DNA from: Akebia trifoliata
Taxonomy: Eukaryota > Streptophyta > Magnoliopsida > Ranunculales > Lardizabalaceae
Assembly: GCA_017979445.1 (NCBI GenBank)
Contig: CM030719.1
Span: 28,167,317 to 28,231,316 of the forward strand
DNA: 64,000 nucleotides
Direction of reading: 5' to 3'
Positions within the stretch are counted from its first letter, which is position 1; the number at the start of each line of letters is the position of its first letter. Both the position numbers and the translations under genes were made by a program. Below are positions 22,370-34,876 of the stretch, in pieces. The notes under the pieces were generated by a model. That model was not told the origin of the DNA and ran no database searches. It saw only the letters and a program-made list of their open reading frames with translations.

Positions 22370-24148
22370 CTAAAAAAAAAGATTATATTTATCTTAGTTA
22401 TATGATTTATCTTGTCTGAGACGAATGATTCAAACAAGTCAACTTGTTATCCATGCAACGTGAAGAGGAGACTCATTGACCCAATGTCGTCCCGAGAGAG
22501 AGAGAGGATGAAATAGGGACGGATGTCAAATAAAAAATGAAGTTTGTGTAAGAGTTTAAGAAAAATATTCAAATTGTCCACCATTTGTCATTAGTGAGGG
22601 AGGGTTCCTCCAAAAAAAACTTTGAAGCAGGCAGACTGCTTCAGAGTGAAATACTGCTTCAAAGTTTTCACTCTTTAATATGATTAAGATGACGGAAAAG
22701 TTGATGGTGACAAAGATGGCAAGGGTATGACTGTTAATTTTTATTAGTTATAATAGCAGCTCCAATGCATAATCAATCTCAGGCACCATCCCCTCTCAAG
22801 GACCATTATGAAGAGTCAAAGCCATTTGAAGGGTCTTCAATGCACTTGTCATCTCTTCTTTTATTTTGGAGAATGAAATTTTTAATCACCAAAATAGATA
22901 GTAAGCTTGGTGTCTCCATTTTTTTTACTCTAAAAGATTTCATCCCTCAATTGCTATTTTGGAGAGTCATTTGAATTTTTAAAGTCTCTAATGCACTATC
23001 TATTTCCATCTTAATTTTGGGTTGAATTAAAAAATAGAAAAATATTTATGGATAGTCGCTTTTGTATAGTATGGTTGAAGTGCATATATTCCTTGAATAT
23101 CTAAAATGACCATCCATAAGTACATGACTATCCATAATGGATAGTCCCCTTAGAGTTATTCTAAGAAAAGGATCAAAAGGATGATGCCATTTGAAAATAA
23201 GCTTTGTTTTACGAATGACTGATTTACCCTTGAATCACTTGTCCCCACAAGAATTTTCTAGTCTTAAGGATTTTATGAGCTTATTGTAACTGATACACCA
23301 ATGTTGCCACCGCACAAAAAAAAATTTCTCTTAGGCTATGTTTGGTTACATTCTGAAATGTGATTTATGTAAACATCTAAAGTTTGGAAACTAAGAATCA
23401 AAATTCAATTTTTTTTTTTTTTTAATTTTTTTTATCTTTTTAGATTAAGGGGGGTTAGACAAATCTCCAATAAAAAAAAAATAAATAAATAAATAAAATT
23501 ACATTTTGTTATAGGTATGCCCACTAGCATCTTTACTTACAATATTTTGTAGTTCCTTAGAAAAGTTCATTGGATTCATAGTACTCACTCTTGGCATGAA
23601 TTTTGATTTTAAAGTCTGAAATCTGAATCGAAACAAAAAAGAAATAAAACTTTTGAAGTATGAATTTTAAAGATAGACCACCTTCATTCAAAATTTTGAA
23701 CACACACTTACTTGCCCCTACATGGGCAAAATCCTAACTTTGCCCCTATTTTTTTTTAGGGTACATGTTAAGATCCATTAAATAGTAAATACACCTCAAA
23801 ACTATATCTTCGAACCAAAGATCCTCGCAAATTTTTTTTTACCAAAAATGCCCTCACATACTTATTTCCAATTTAATGCATTTTCTTAACGTAAACGTCA
23901 ACTAAACCCTTGAAAAATATGAGGAGGCAACGTCTGCGACAAACGTTAACAAATCCCTTGAAAATATGAGGATGTATCCAAATATTCACAAAATAATTTA
24001 AAGGGTCATGTGCTAGTGCGACTGACACAGCTTTTTAGGATTCATAATTTTCAGCAACTGCGGTACCCTTGACTTCAAACAATCTATTTATTAGCCCCAC
24101 TATCCCAAAAACTTGACTACAGATGTGAAAACAAGTCATCGAGTTAAG
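22370..24148. other. Intergenic DNA with decayed repeats
   Basis: No gene is recognised. A possible decayed MITE runs from GCAGCTCCAATGCATAATC at about 22755 to ATGGATAGTCCCC at about 23150. A Tourist-like end GGCTATGTTTGGTTACA lies at about 23334, with no partner found. Confidence 0.4.
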
Positions 24149-24958
24149 ATGTCTACTCTTTCTCTCCTCTTCTTCTTCTTCTCCTCTGCTAGTGTTATTT
24201 GCAACCTCTCTCCCTACAGCTCTTCTCACACCCATCACAAAAGACCCTTTTACCCTCCAATACACCACCACAATTTACCTACAAACCCCTCTCAAAGCAT
24301 CAAAATTACTCATTGACCTTGGTGCCTCCTTCAATTGTGTCACCCCTACGGTAACACCGTTATAACCTACAGCGGACATCCGTCAGATGAGTATTTCATT
24401 GAATTACGTTCCGTTAAAGTTAACGGAAAATCCATTCGGATTAACCATACGCTTCTGACAATTGATGAGGATGGTTTCGGTGGGACCAAGATCAGCACGG
24501 TCGTACCGTACACCACCATGGAGACCTCTATACACAAGGCTTTCACAGAGGGTTTTATTAGAGAAGCTGCTTCGATGAATCTGACAGTAACAAAACCCGT
24601 TACGCCCTTTAATGTGTGCTACTCAGCTGATGATGTGATGAGCACGAGAGTGGGACCAGCAGTACCCAACGTTGATCTTGTGATGGAGAACGATGGTGTG
24701 TTTTGGAGGATCTTTGGAGCGAATTCGATGGTCAGGATGATGGGGGAGGAGGAAGATGTATGGTGTTTAGGGTTTGTAGATGGTGGGACCAACCTTAGGA
24801 CTTCAATCGTGATTGGTGGGTATCAGATGGAAGACCATGTTGTTCAGTTTGATTTAAGGTTGAAGAGATTTGGGTTTAGTTGTACACTGTTGATCAAGCA
24901 GACCAGTTGTGCCAACTTCAACTTTACTACTAATAATAAGCTGGAACTAATTAGCTAA
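24149..24958 (+). pseudogene. 7S globulin / TAXi-type aspartic protease, N-domain deleted
   Basis: ATG at 24149 begins a signal-peptide-like segment (MSTLSLLFFFFSSASVIC). After a one-base shift near 24250 the next frame reads TLQYTTTIYLQTPL ... LLIDLGASF, the start of the TAXi_N domain at the first catalytic Asp region. Most of that domain is then missing. From about 24360, in the original frame, a nearly complete TAXi_C domain follows (SDEYFIELRSVKVNGK, GGTKISTVVPYTTMETSI, NVCYSADD, IVIGGYQMEDHVVQFDL), ending at 24958. The family includes secreted basic 7S globulins, xylanase inhibitors and dermal glycoprotein (EDGP). With the frame changes and the loss of roughly 150-200 residues it should be inactive. 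Confidence 0.85.
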
Positions 24959-24973
24959 TCTGCTAAGTTGTAG

Positions 24974-25372
24974 GTCAGGATCAAGGGACGTATGAAAAAA
25001 CATATGTAGAAACAATGTAACATTAATAAATTTTCAAAATATAAGTTAGAAGTTTCGGATTAAGCTGATTTTTTGTGAGGATGATCTCTATGATGGGAAG
25101 ATCATCCGAAAAAAAAAAAATCAGTCCAATCTGAAACTTCTAACCCCATTAAAAGTGATTTAGAAACTGTCGAGTTTTTGCCAAATTTTTTTAATAATTT
25201 GTAAATCACATTTGATGGATTTAGAAATTTCAGATTGAGTTGATTTTTTGTGAGGATGATCTTTTCATCATAGTGACCATCCTTGCTAAAAATCAGCTCA
25301 ATCCAAAACCTCTAACCCATATTTTGAAAAACCATGGTTTTTTACATATGTCCCTTGAACCGCCCCCATGGT
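24974..25372. mobile_element. Foldback element, TTGAGCTGATTTTT family
   Basis: Outer arms GGTCAGGATCAAGGGACGTATG and CATATGTCCCTTGAACCGCCCC pair with each other. Inner arms are TTTCGGATTAAGCTGATTTTTT and AAAATCAGCTCAATCCAAAACC. It is about 400 bp, the same family as 15364-15773, and lies just after the protease pseudogene. Confidence 0.75.
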
Positions 25373-25559
25373 TGCATTGTAATAGTTTTAGTTAACGTTT
25401 TAATTTGAACCTCAAAAGTCTGAGAAAAGTTCTACGATCCATATTCTATAATAATGATAAAGTTCGGATTCGATAATTATTCGATGGAGGTTGAATTCTA
25501 AAATACAAAATGACAAAATTTTGGAGATTATAAAAAGAGTCCTGATATCAAGATTATTA

Positions 25560-26100
25560 ACTCTTAGCCTAGGGTTTAAATCGAGTCGGGTTTGGTTCGG
25601 ATATTCTTATCCAAATTCGATCAACCGAATTTTTTATCTAAACTTATATACAGATCCAATTCAGATCTTAATAGGTAAAATCATATCCAAACTATTTTAC
25701 TTTTATTAAATCAATAATATCAAATCATTCAAAGTTCTTTCAAAATAAATTTACTAAAATATGATTAAATGATGACTTAAATTTAAGATCTTTCTATTTT
25801 TTTAAGAGAGTCCTTAATTATTATACCCAACAATTATTGGTTGATAAAAAAAAATAACTTAAAAAATATAAAAATCCAACTTGCAAAATAATATATCATT
25901 CAAATATTGGTGAATATATGAATGGATCCGTATCTGATCCGGATCCCATTCAGGTCGAAGGACATCAACTCATATGTGAACCATATTTTTATTCATATAT
26001 ACTTGAAGAAAACCAAACCTACTAAATTTGGATTCGGATCACTTGGATTTAAGATAAAATCCGTCTCATTTTAAATACTAACCCTCATTGACCAAATATC
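25560..26100. repeat. Degenerate GGATTCGGATC-type repeat
   Basis: AT-rich DNA with scattered CGGATCC, TCCGGATC and GGATTCGG motifs on both strands, in the style of the TAGGGGTG elements. Clean ends were not found. Confidence 0.35.
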
Positions 26101-26143
26101 TTAACTCCGCCCTTGTCACATGTTGCAATTGGCTATGTGACAC

Positions 26144-26686
26144 TAGGGGAGCAACTTGGTCCGGTTCAAACTAAGAATTGAACTAAATCGAGAGATTTGA
26201 ATTGATTTGGTTTGATTTATAATGAACTTTGGTTTAGTTCTAGGTTAACGAAGTAGAGAATCGACCAATTGGTTCGGTTCTTGATTCATGTCTTGTATAA
26301 AATCGAACCAAACCAAGAACTGAATCCTTATATTAATAAAATTATAAATAAATATTATTAATCTATGTAATAAAACTATATATATTTTTATAGATAAATT
26401 GATTTTTTTTTTATGAATATATTAATTCCATTTTTTTTAGATAGTGGAAAAATTTATATTCATATTTATTTATTTTTATTAAAAATATGTGGATTCTATT
26501 AGGTTTTTAAGGTATTGGCAACCCATGGAACAAAATCGAGTTAATTCGACCTTAGTTCAATTTAGGTTAATTTAGTTCTATAACAATTTGATTCGGTACC
26601 AGTTCTCATTTAATGGAACCAACCTAGGTCGATTTGATTTCGATTTAGCCTCAAATCCAACCAAATCGATCCAAGTTGCACCCGTA
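26144..26686. mobile_element. hAT-like element TAGGGGAGCAACTTGG
   Basis: It starts TAGGGGAGCAACTTGGTCCGG and ends with the complement CCAAGTTGCACCCGTA. Interior GGTTCGGTTC and GAACCAAACC motifs match the group at 15138, 19543 and 21635. It lies about 250 bp upstream of the phosphatase leader exon. Confidence 0.75.
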
Positions 26687-26939
26687 TTGGAAACATCAAA
26701 ATTGAATTTTTCAAAAAAAAAAAAAAAAAACTCTAAAATTTGACTCCTTATTAAGTGCCATGCCTAACCTAGCGATACCACTTAAATCCGGTACTCTTAC
26801 CCGATCTACTCGGATCTAGTGACACGTTGTTATGTTTGACTCATTTATCACCACCCGAAGAAACGTGGAATTGTCTTCCCATCAACCTCATCGTTGGATG
26901 ATAGGTGTCCAACGTCGTTGGACATAGAAAAGCCCTATG

Positions 26940-27027
26940 TACTACAGTGATTGTCTGATTTCGCTTACTTCGTTCGAACTTCTTCGAAGCAAACTACTAC
27001 CAGTCTTGGATTCAAAGCCTAATTCGG
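26940..27027 (+). other. Probable 5' UTR exon of the phosphatase gene
   Basis: This is a GC-richer leader with CTTCG-type pyrimidine motifs, ending AATTCGG|gtgagaatc, a strong donor at 27028. A following intron of about 2 kb would end at CTAG (29008-29009), two bases before the ATG at 29012. The transcription start is not visible; the left end is approximate. Confidence 0.5.
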
Positions 27028-27693
27028 GTGAGAATCGAAATTTTTCTAGTAATAATTACGGTTGTTCTGCTTTGTTTATGTGTTCTTGAATGTTTCTGGT
27101 TTCTGATACGGACCTGTAATTCTTTTTTAATATTCTAATTTTAATAGAAATTGGATTCTACATTGTTATCTTTATAGTTATATAGTTCAATTAGAATTCT
27201 ATTATTATTCTTAGATTTGATTCTTGTAAATACCCAAATATTGGACATTTTCACAATTAATTAAAATTTCTGAGCTTTGGAGATCAGAGCATCTCGAATA
27301 GGTCATATTTCCCTTACTTTTTATTATTATTAATATATATGCTATTTTTATTTATATATAAACGATCCATTGGGAGTAAACATAGAGAGGAAGAGAGAGA
27401 GAGAGATAGATTGATCTTTAAAATTGTGATCCAAAGTCCAAACCAACCCTAAATTTCTGTTCATGTTTAAAGACTATTTTTTTTTTCTTTTTGTTTCTTT
27501 AGAAACATAAAGAACATTGTTGATTTTGATTAATTTTTGAATATTAATTGTAACATTTTATTTCATTCGAATTTCCCTACATACCCATGTGCTTGTGTGG
27601 CGAATTTGATGTGAATTTTCATCTCTTCTGGGTAATTGATTTTTATTTATTTATTTATTTTTCGTTTTATTTCATTTTATTTCCCACGAGGTT

Positions 27694-27804
27694 AAAATCT
27701 ATGTTAACCAATTATTTCAGCTACTCAACAGTCAACATGTGTGTCGTCCTCTCGATTCATACGGGTTCGCGACTAGTACTAAATAATTGGTTAACATAGA
27801 TTTT
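27694..27804. repeat. Perfect 24-bp inverted repeat in the phosphatase leader intron
   Basis: The arms at 27694-27717 and 27781-27804 are exact complements. The core is ATCTATGTTAACCAATTATT. They are separated by 63 bp that look unrelated. It may be a MITE remnant or a recent foldback. Confidence 0.85.
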
Positions 27805-28389
27805 GACATCCCCGTGGATTAGTTTCCCAACAAGCATGAGGAGCTTCCCAACATTAGCATTAAGTTGAGAGTGGAACTTCAAAGTGGTGATGATGGACGA
27901 TTCGGTTGTCACCTGACTTTCCAAGGCCCTACAGCCTATGATACCTGGATAATGTATTGATATGGTGTTGATATGATATTTATGCTTAAATTCGGTACAT
28001 TTGCCAGGGGATGACATGGATATGGCACCAATTTGAAGCATATGGATAAAATATCCTGCAACAAATCATTTTTGTGCTTGTGTTGGGCGATCAAGCTCTA
28101 TGTCTAGCAAATAACTTTGATATTAGAGAACTACATTAGTTTGCTATGATAAGAACTCTGTTGAAGTTATTATTATTATTTTTATTTGAAAATCTCTAGT
28201 AAACTCAATGTTGTCCTTAGTGATAACAAATCGCAAAAAGCATAATGATCATGGCATTTTCATAAGAACTAAATAATTTGGTCTAAACCAATAATCCATC
28301 TCAATCGTCGTTCAGTATGGGCATGGGCTTTCTTGGGATTTTGGTTTTGGAGGAATTTTAATGATTTAGAGTTTTGAGTCAATTTAGCC

Positions 28390-28690
28390 TTTAATAACAA
28401 GGTCTCTGCATGGTCCTCTTTTCTTTTGGATGAAGATCACTAGGTTTTGTTGAAAAAACATGTGGTGATGTTCTTTCAGTTAAATCATTTTATCGATCTC
28501 TTGTTTAGGAAAATATATCAGATTTCCAACCTGAATTGTTTGAGGCATGGTTTAAGGTTTTGTTCTATTTCGGTATGTTTCCACAAAACACACTTTTTTC
28601 GACATTGGAAGGTACACATATGCTAATCAAAGAAGTAAGAAGGAATAATACCCATTGGTTATACTTAAGGCAGCCCATATGCATTACTTA
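28390..28690 (+). mobile_element. Possible decayed LINE ORF2 fragment in the leader intron
   Basis: One frame with stops reads DVLSVKSFYRSLV, then about 16 residues on FEAWFKVLFYFGMFP. This resembles the VKSFY...VW...PPK pattern of the RT-associated zinc-binding region in plant LINEs. It is short and frameshifted, so the call is tentative. Confidence 0.3.
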
Positions 28691-29011
28691 ATTTGAGACA
28701 ATCAGAATTATGTAAAAAAAGAACTGAAATCCCACTAGAACAGCTGTCCAAGTAAACACATTGATTTTAGTTCTTCTTTGAGTTTTCCAGCAAATAATTA
28801 GTGAAATTAGCTGATGTCTTGATGTAATTGTGCCAATTTTTTATGAGCATGATAGTGAAACAGATAGAAGAATTCGTCATATTCTAACTCTTGGCTTTCC
28901 AGGTGGTCTTTTGTGCAGGTTGGTTGAGCTTTTATAGATACTAATTGAAGTATACAATTCTGAAAGCCATATAACAATTTTATTAAAGAAAAGAAGTTCT
29001 CATTACTAGGC

Positions 29012-32000
29012 ATGGCCCAAATGGAAGATATGATTAGAAAAAAAACAGCCGCACTTCTGCAAGCATTTTATGTAACAAAATATGCGAAAGAAGACAATAT
29101 TCCTTGTCAAATTGAAGAGGTAATAGATTTAATTCAATAATTCCTTGCTTATCTTTTAGTTCACATTTTCTTCAACTGCATCATTTTTTTTTTTTCTGAT
29201 TTTCATTGTTATTCTTCTTATTTATCCGGGGTTTAATTTATGAGTGTTTAACTCACATGATATTTTTCTTGAATTTTTAGGGTCTCTTCTTGGGTTCTCT
29301 TGGAGCTGCATCTAACAAGGATGGATTGAAAAGTTTGAATATCACTCATATTTTAACTGTAGCCAATAGTTTGGGGCCCTTATATCCAAATGATTTCATA
29401 TATAAGAAAATTGAAGGTTAGGCAAGTTCCTTTGAGTTCTTTTCCCCAATTTTTTTTATTTCATCATTTATATGGACCAAGAAAACATCCATTATTATTG
29501 GATGGAATTACTGGATCCAATTAGTATAATTGCAATTTCATAGGCTAACTTGTTTTCTTTAATCTCCTCTTCTTTGTGTCTAAATTTATATTGTTTGCAT
29601 CAATTGCTGCCACTTATTCTATATTATTTGTTTTCCTTTCAAATTTTTGGGTTTCAGTTTCACATATGTAGGGGCTGGGAGCTTTTTATATTCTCTTTTT
29701 TGTTCATGATGAGATAGTCGGTAAGTTTAAAGAAGATAACATTTGATGTTCCAAATAAACGACATGATTTTAGTGAAAGTTGAAACATACTTCTATAAGA
29801 AAGATTACTACCCTGCGGATTATGTTAATTCTATTAAGAGAATGATCAATATGTTTCAGTTTTTTAAACCTATGTTAAGAGATCCAAAATTGAGTAGTGT
29901 ATCATATTGAAATTTTTTGGTTTCCATGTCCTATTGTTAGTAAGAGCCCAAAGCCATTCAGTCTACATGTGGCACTGACCCATAACTATTCAAGCAAACT
30001 AACCAGAAATTCACAACAGGGACAACTTCAAATTGATCAAAAGGGATCCCCAACAAAAGGCCAATACTCCCTTTGTGAGAGTCCATAAAAATACCTGTCC
30101 CAAAACTTTTACATGAACCCCAAAAGTCCTACTTTTCCTCTAAATACCTCTTCTCTTAGTTTTAGAGACTTGGTTCAAATCAATCTTGACTAATCATCTA
30201 ATAAAACCCATTTACTTTGAAGTCCTTAACTTCCAAACATAACTACTAATAAAATAAGCCAACGATTTTTTTTCCCGCGTTTGTATTGTTTTACAAGTTT
30301 TATGTTTTTTATCTCTTCCAGTCTATGGAGTTAAGGCACGCTGCTTTATGTTCTTCTTCTTTTGATCAGTGTACATTTATCTATCTATTTGCACATGAAT
30401 GTATAAGACTTTAAGGCAGTACCCTTTTTAATGTGATAGGATACTAACAATGAATTATTCAAACATCTGCCTCGATACTTTTGCTGAAATTCAAAATTTT
30501 TCTCTAAACATTGTTAACTATCTGCTTAAGTGTTTAAATGGTAGAATGATAATTGGTTAAGGAAAGGGAATAGAGTTCTCTACGAAAATGGTCAAGATAT
30601 GTATTATGAATGAATGAAATAGTTTTTATAGTGAAAATCTTTCAATGGTTGTTCTCTTGTGAACAACTCACCTATCAAAGTATATCACACATGTCAACTC
30701 TGTAAAATACAAATGAATGTTACAATCAAAATAAAATTAATCTGATGCCAGATTCTGTGGCAGCTTGCATCCTCATCGGTCATCACAATTGGAGCTACAT
30801 ATGTGATGCACATTGACCATGTGTTTTGTTCTAATAATTACAAACAACTTATTTGAGAGTGGACATATAGTCTAGTTACCATCTCTGTTTTTATTTTCTC
30901 TTAATTTGAAGACTAAAGCCTAACTGGCTCTGGTTTCTAGTATTGAATGGATATGGATGGATCACTAAATATAAGTTTGCTCCTTTTTTTTTTTTATAGA
31001 AATTGTGAAGCTAACTAGCTTTCTCTTGGTTTAAAATACTTTTTTTAAATAATTAATGAGATGACAATCATTAATAACAGAAAATGTAGGAGTAGCTCCC
31101 ATAGGATAAAAACTAAGAGAAAGTTGACTCAGATGATTTGGGTAAACTCAACAAAGCCTGAAAGAATTCGTGAATATAGCACACATTTAGCTGTTTTGTG
31201 GTGTTACCTGATATTTTCTTAACATAAGGAGTTTCAGTTCCAATTTCGTGTTTGATATTTGATTAATTGTTCTAACCAAGATAGATTACTTAAATAGTTT
31301 GACCATATGCAATAAACACCATTGGCAACACTGATGAGGAGTCCTTTGTTGTTGAGACTCCTCAAGAATTGGGGAGGGCCAAAGAGAGAGTGTATTGGAG
31401 TTGTGGGAGAATATTTTAAGGAGTATGGTTGAACGGTAGATATAGCCCTTTACAAATTGGAATTGCAGGATATGATCTCTATAACCATTCCAAATAGTTC
31501 GGAAAAGGCTTTTTGCTGTAGTTGATGAGGGTTTAGACCCATAGCTCAGTTGGTTTGTCATATTGCAAAACAACTTTGTTGTGGGTTCAAGTCCATCTTA
31601 CCCATAAAAAAATGTAGTTGATTATACTAGTTTTTCTTGATATATACCATTATTGTGGCCCTTTTTTGTTTCAATAAAAATGTAAAAAGCTTTCTAACAA
31701 TCTGATTGCACAACCTTTTTCTTGGGGGCCAGAAAAACTTAGGTGCTTTTCCATGCTGCGAGTAATTATGAGCATGTAGTACAGATTTTTCACATTATCT
31801 TATTGTGTTCGTTGTAATTTGATGTAGTTACTGACAGAGAAGACACAAACTTAGCGCAACATTTTGATGAATGCTTCGATTTCATTGATGAGGCTAAAAT
31901 GAAGGGTGGTGGTGTGTTGGTCCATTGTTTTGCAGGAATATCTAGAAGGTACCTTTTTATCTTTCTCAGTCTACCTTGCTTTATTTCAAGGGATATGTGG

Positions 32001-33676
32001 GTGTAAAATGCTTAAAAGATTGTCACTGTCAGGTATAGAATAGATGGTATGTTAATGATTATTTTTTATGCATGGTATTACATATATCTATTGGGTCCCA
32101 CTCCAGTCACAATTTTGAGGTATAAATGTCCCACTCAAGCTTCAGTGGAATGGGGTCCACACTACCCCACTTAATTGCCTTTCCTCTTCCCCCTTCAACT
32201 TTATTGTCTTTCCTCTTCTCTCCCTTCAATAATATCCCTCTAATTTTACTATCATTCCTCTTTTACCCCTTTAACCCCAAAGAGGATTATCGTGTTGTAG
32301 GCACAGGCAAACTCTATATATATATATATATATATATATTGCTAAATGGAAGTATTGTATTATAAGAAAATTAGTGTATAAAGGGAACAGCTCCCTCATG
32401 ATACAAATCTGAAAGAGGGTAGATTTAGCTTTTCCCCCATCAAACATATTTTTAGCAATGAGGGGCAAGGATGAATAATCTTCAAAGTTGGTTCTGTTAA
32501 GTGTGATTCCTTTCTTTAAAACAATTTTGACTATACACAGTCATGCTTGGAGATTGCTGGTATGCCCTAACTAGAAATAAACAAAGGTGATCTTTTTCAC
32601 AATACAGAGTTCTTGGTGCTAATAAAGTTCTGTTTGCTGGCTGCGAAGTTCTGTTTGAATATAACAATAGGAAACTTGAAAATAAATTTCCCATACTAAA
32701 GATATGAAGGCGAAAGAATCAAATGGGGTAAGGACTGTTCTCAACTATTGGACATTATTGTGAAGAAATCTTGCCTAATTATGTGATTGCTGCAATGGGT
32801 TTTAATGGGCTAAGGACTGTTCTCAACTATTGGGTGTCATTCAATGGTTTTAATTATGTGATTGTTTTAAGAGTCGTGATAATCTGATGCCCCACTCTGA
32901 CCTACTTTCCCATCACAGAACCATAGATCATTTGCCTCGGGATACACAAGAATAGATTTATGATTCTGCATATCCCGAGGCAAATGATCTATGGTTCTGT
33001 GATGGGGGTGTATGTCAGAGGAGGGCGTCAGAAAATCATTATTCTTTTTTTAATGTATCTGTTAAAAGCAAAAGAATTGACACAAGATCCTGTACTTATA
33101 TTTTTAAGACCTTCATTGCTTTTGATCTGGATTTTAAATTGATATTTCTCTGGACAATATGCCTACTTTTTAATTTTTCAATACTTTTTAGTTACACCAT
33201 ATCTATGCTAACAACTAGTACTAACTAAGCTTGGGTCTGACCTTAAGAAAGTCCTTGTATGAACCTAGTTTTTGAAAACTTAATACCAACCAACTATTAC
33301 GTGAGAGTTCATATATTAGAGATTTAACGTTTGATAATTTACTTGAGTTTTACTTTGCAGTGTCACAATTGTTGTTGCTTATTTGATGAAAAAGCACCGA
33401 ATGAGTCTATCTCAAGCTTTGGAACATGTTAAGAATAAACGACCACAAGCATCACCAAATTCTGGTTTCCTATCTCAACTAAAAGAATTCGAGAAGTCTC
33501 TTGGAGGTAACATTATGTTTTGCAGTTATTCTTTGAAATTGCTAATTTATTTTGTCGCCTTTCTATCCAAATTGTATTGAAGGGCTTCACTTCGTGTAGG
33601 TTCTTCTACCTCCTCACGCCCTGTGCGTGAAATGTCTCGGATTCCCAGGTCTCAGTCTGCTCCTCCTTCTCGATAA
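29012..33676 (+). CDS. DSPTP1: Dual-specificity protein phosphatase, DsPTP1-like, five coding exons
   Basis: Exons 29012-29119, 29281-29416, 31828-31948, 33361-33506 and 33600-33676 join in frame to 195 aa. The catalytic P-loop is H114-C115-F-A-G-I-S-R121-S122, split by the exon 3/4 junction. Cys115 is the nucleophile, Arg121 binds phosphate, and Asp84 in VTDREDTNL is the likely general acid. The order of blocks ([65 protein letters not shown]) matches the plant DsPTP1 group of small phosphatases that dephosphorylate phospho-Tyr and phospho-Thr on MAP kinases. A Ser/Arg-rich tail of about 25 residues follows. The ATG at 29012 opens a short helical N-terminus like that of relatives. Exact paralogue identity is inferred from family resemblance. 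Confidence 0.93.
31527..31612 (+). mobile_element. Retroposed tRNA-like sequence in phosphatase intron 2
   Basis: An 86-bp body holds an A-box-like ATAGCTCAGTTGG and a B-box-like GGGTTCAAGTCC about 30 bp apart, and ends ACCCATAAAAAAA. A perfect 10-bp duplication TGTAGTTGAT flanks it (31517-31526 and 31613-31622). TSD plus A-tail show LINE-type retroposition. The acceptor and anticodon stems are poor, so this is not a working tRNA gene. Confidence 0.8.
32316..32340 (+). repeat. AT microsatellite in phosphatase intron 3
   Basis: Uninterrupted TA dinucleotides within the intron that precedes the fourth coding exon. Confidence 0.95.
32870..33044. mobile_element. AGAGTCGTG-family MITE in phosphatase intron 3
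   Basis: A 175-bp hairpin starts AGAGTCGTGATAATCTGATG and ends GAAAATCATTATTC. Arms CACAGAACCATAGATCATTT and its complement are perfect over about 20 bp. The flanks TTGTTTTA (32862-32869) and TTTTTTTA (33045-33052) match at 7 of 8. It lies about 320 bp before the exon carrying the second half of the P-loop. Confidence 0.85.
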
Positions 33677-34015
33677 AAACACCAACAATAAACCTACAAA
33701 AGCACTACAACGCTCAAATCAAGCTGATCTAGTGTAATTCAGAAGGACAGATTAAATGCCATTTATTTGTCTTTTTTTTCCCTCCCTTTTTATACTTTCC
33801 ATGCTTCCATGGACAATCTGTGGCAGTTGTCCAATCCTAGATTTTTTTAATGATATATATTTAATTTTTTATGAAATTCATTTGAAAACTTCAAATGAAA
33901 TCTGAATTTCAATTAATGATATATGTTGGTTATGTGGTGAATGTGTAAAAGATTGAACAAAGGTGACATTGGTTTTGATACCAATTGGTATACTTTTGTG
34001 TGGAAAAATTGCGTT

Positions 34016-34190
34016 GTCCGACTAGCCTTATTTACTGAGGAAAAAAAAGGCTTTACTAAGCCTCATCCACCGTCAAAAAGACATCGAGATGCGTAACAAA
34101 ATCAAGGTCTTATTTTTACACATCTCGATGTCTTTTTGATGGTGGATGAGGTTTTAGTAAGGCCTTTTTCCTCACTAAGTTAGTCAGAAA
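34016..34190. mobile_element. Hairpin MITE downstream of the phosphatase gene
   Basis: The left arm (GACTAGCC...GAGGAAAAAAAAGG, CCTCATCCACCGTCAAAAAG, ACATCGAGATG) pairs along its length with the right arm ending CTAAGTTAGTCAG. Only a short loop (about 34095-34120) is unpaired. It lies about 340 bp past the stop codon. Confidence 0.8.
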
Positions 34191-34876
34191 AGTGTTGAGG
34201 GTTAGAGAAAAAACATCCGTTTGAGACACTGCTAAATATCCACAGAGCAATTATAGATTTTGGTTTTTGGTGATTAATACCCAGCCAGTAGGGCTGCCAA
34301 TGGATCGGGTTGGGGTATTAGGTTATTTTTTGTTCTTATAAGAAACAACTGCTCTTATAGTTACTAATTATGCTGTTTTATTTTGAGTACTTCAAATAAG
34401 TAAAAACTTGTTTAATGTGTTTTATTGGTAATTTTCATGTTGAAAAGTATCTGATGTACTGTTCTCATCTGCGTTATGGTTTACTGATGATCTTGTTTTG
34501 AAGCTTATGAGATTTTCTTCTAGGGATTGAAAACGCAGCGAATGGATACCCATTTTTATTTGGGTTTGGATCTTTGACACTTTTTATTTTGATTGGAGAG
34601 CAAATATTTTATAGAAACCAAACTAATACACCAAGGGATCATAACATACTTTGTGATGACTTTTACTTTGGTACCCTTCTATTTGGGCTCCACTCTGATA
34701 CTCTGTTTTTTGTTTGTGTCCACTCTACGAAGGCTTTTACTTTATTAATTTTTTTAAGGCCAAACTACTAATTTCCTTTAATTGCTCCTCCATAAGTTTG
34801 AAAATGAAACCTAATCGATTATGTCAAAAACATCTAGGGCAGTCCTAATACTTTAAGAATTGTGTTGGTGCTAGCT

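Noticed and set aside
31286..31573. Minus-strand open frame of 95 codons
   Set aside because: It lies in a phosphatase intron, overlaps the retroposed tRNA-like sequence and has no domain.
31536..31605. Functional tRNA gene
   Set aside because: Acceptor and anticodon stems do not pair well, and the sequence has an A-tail and TSD of a retroposed copy.
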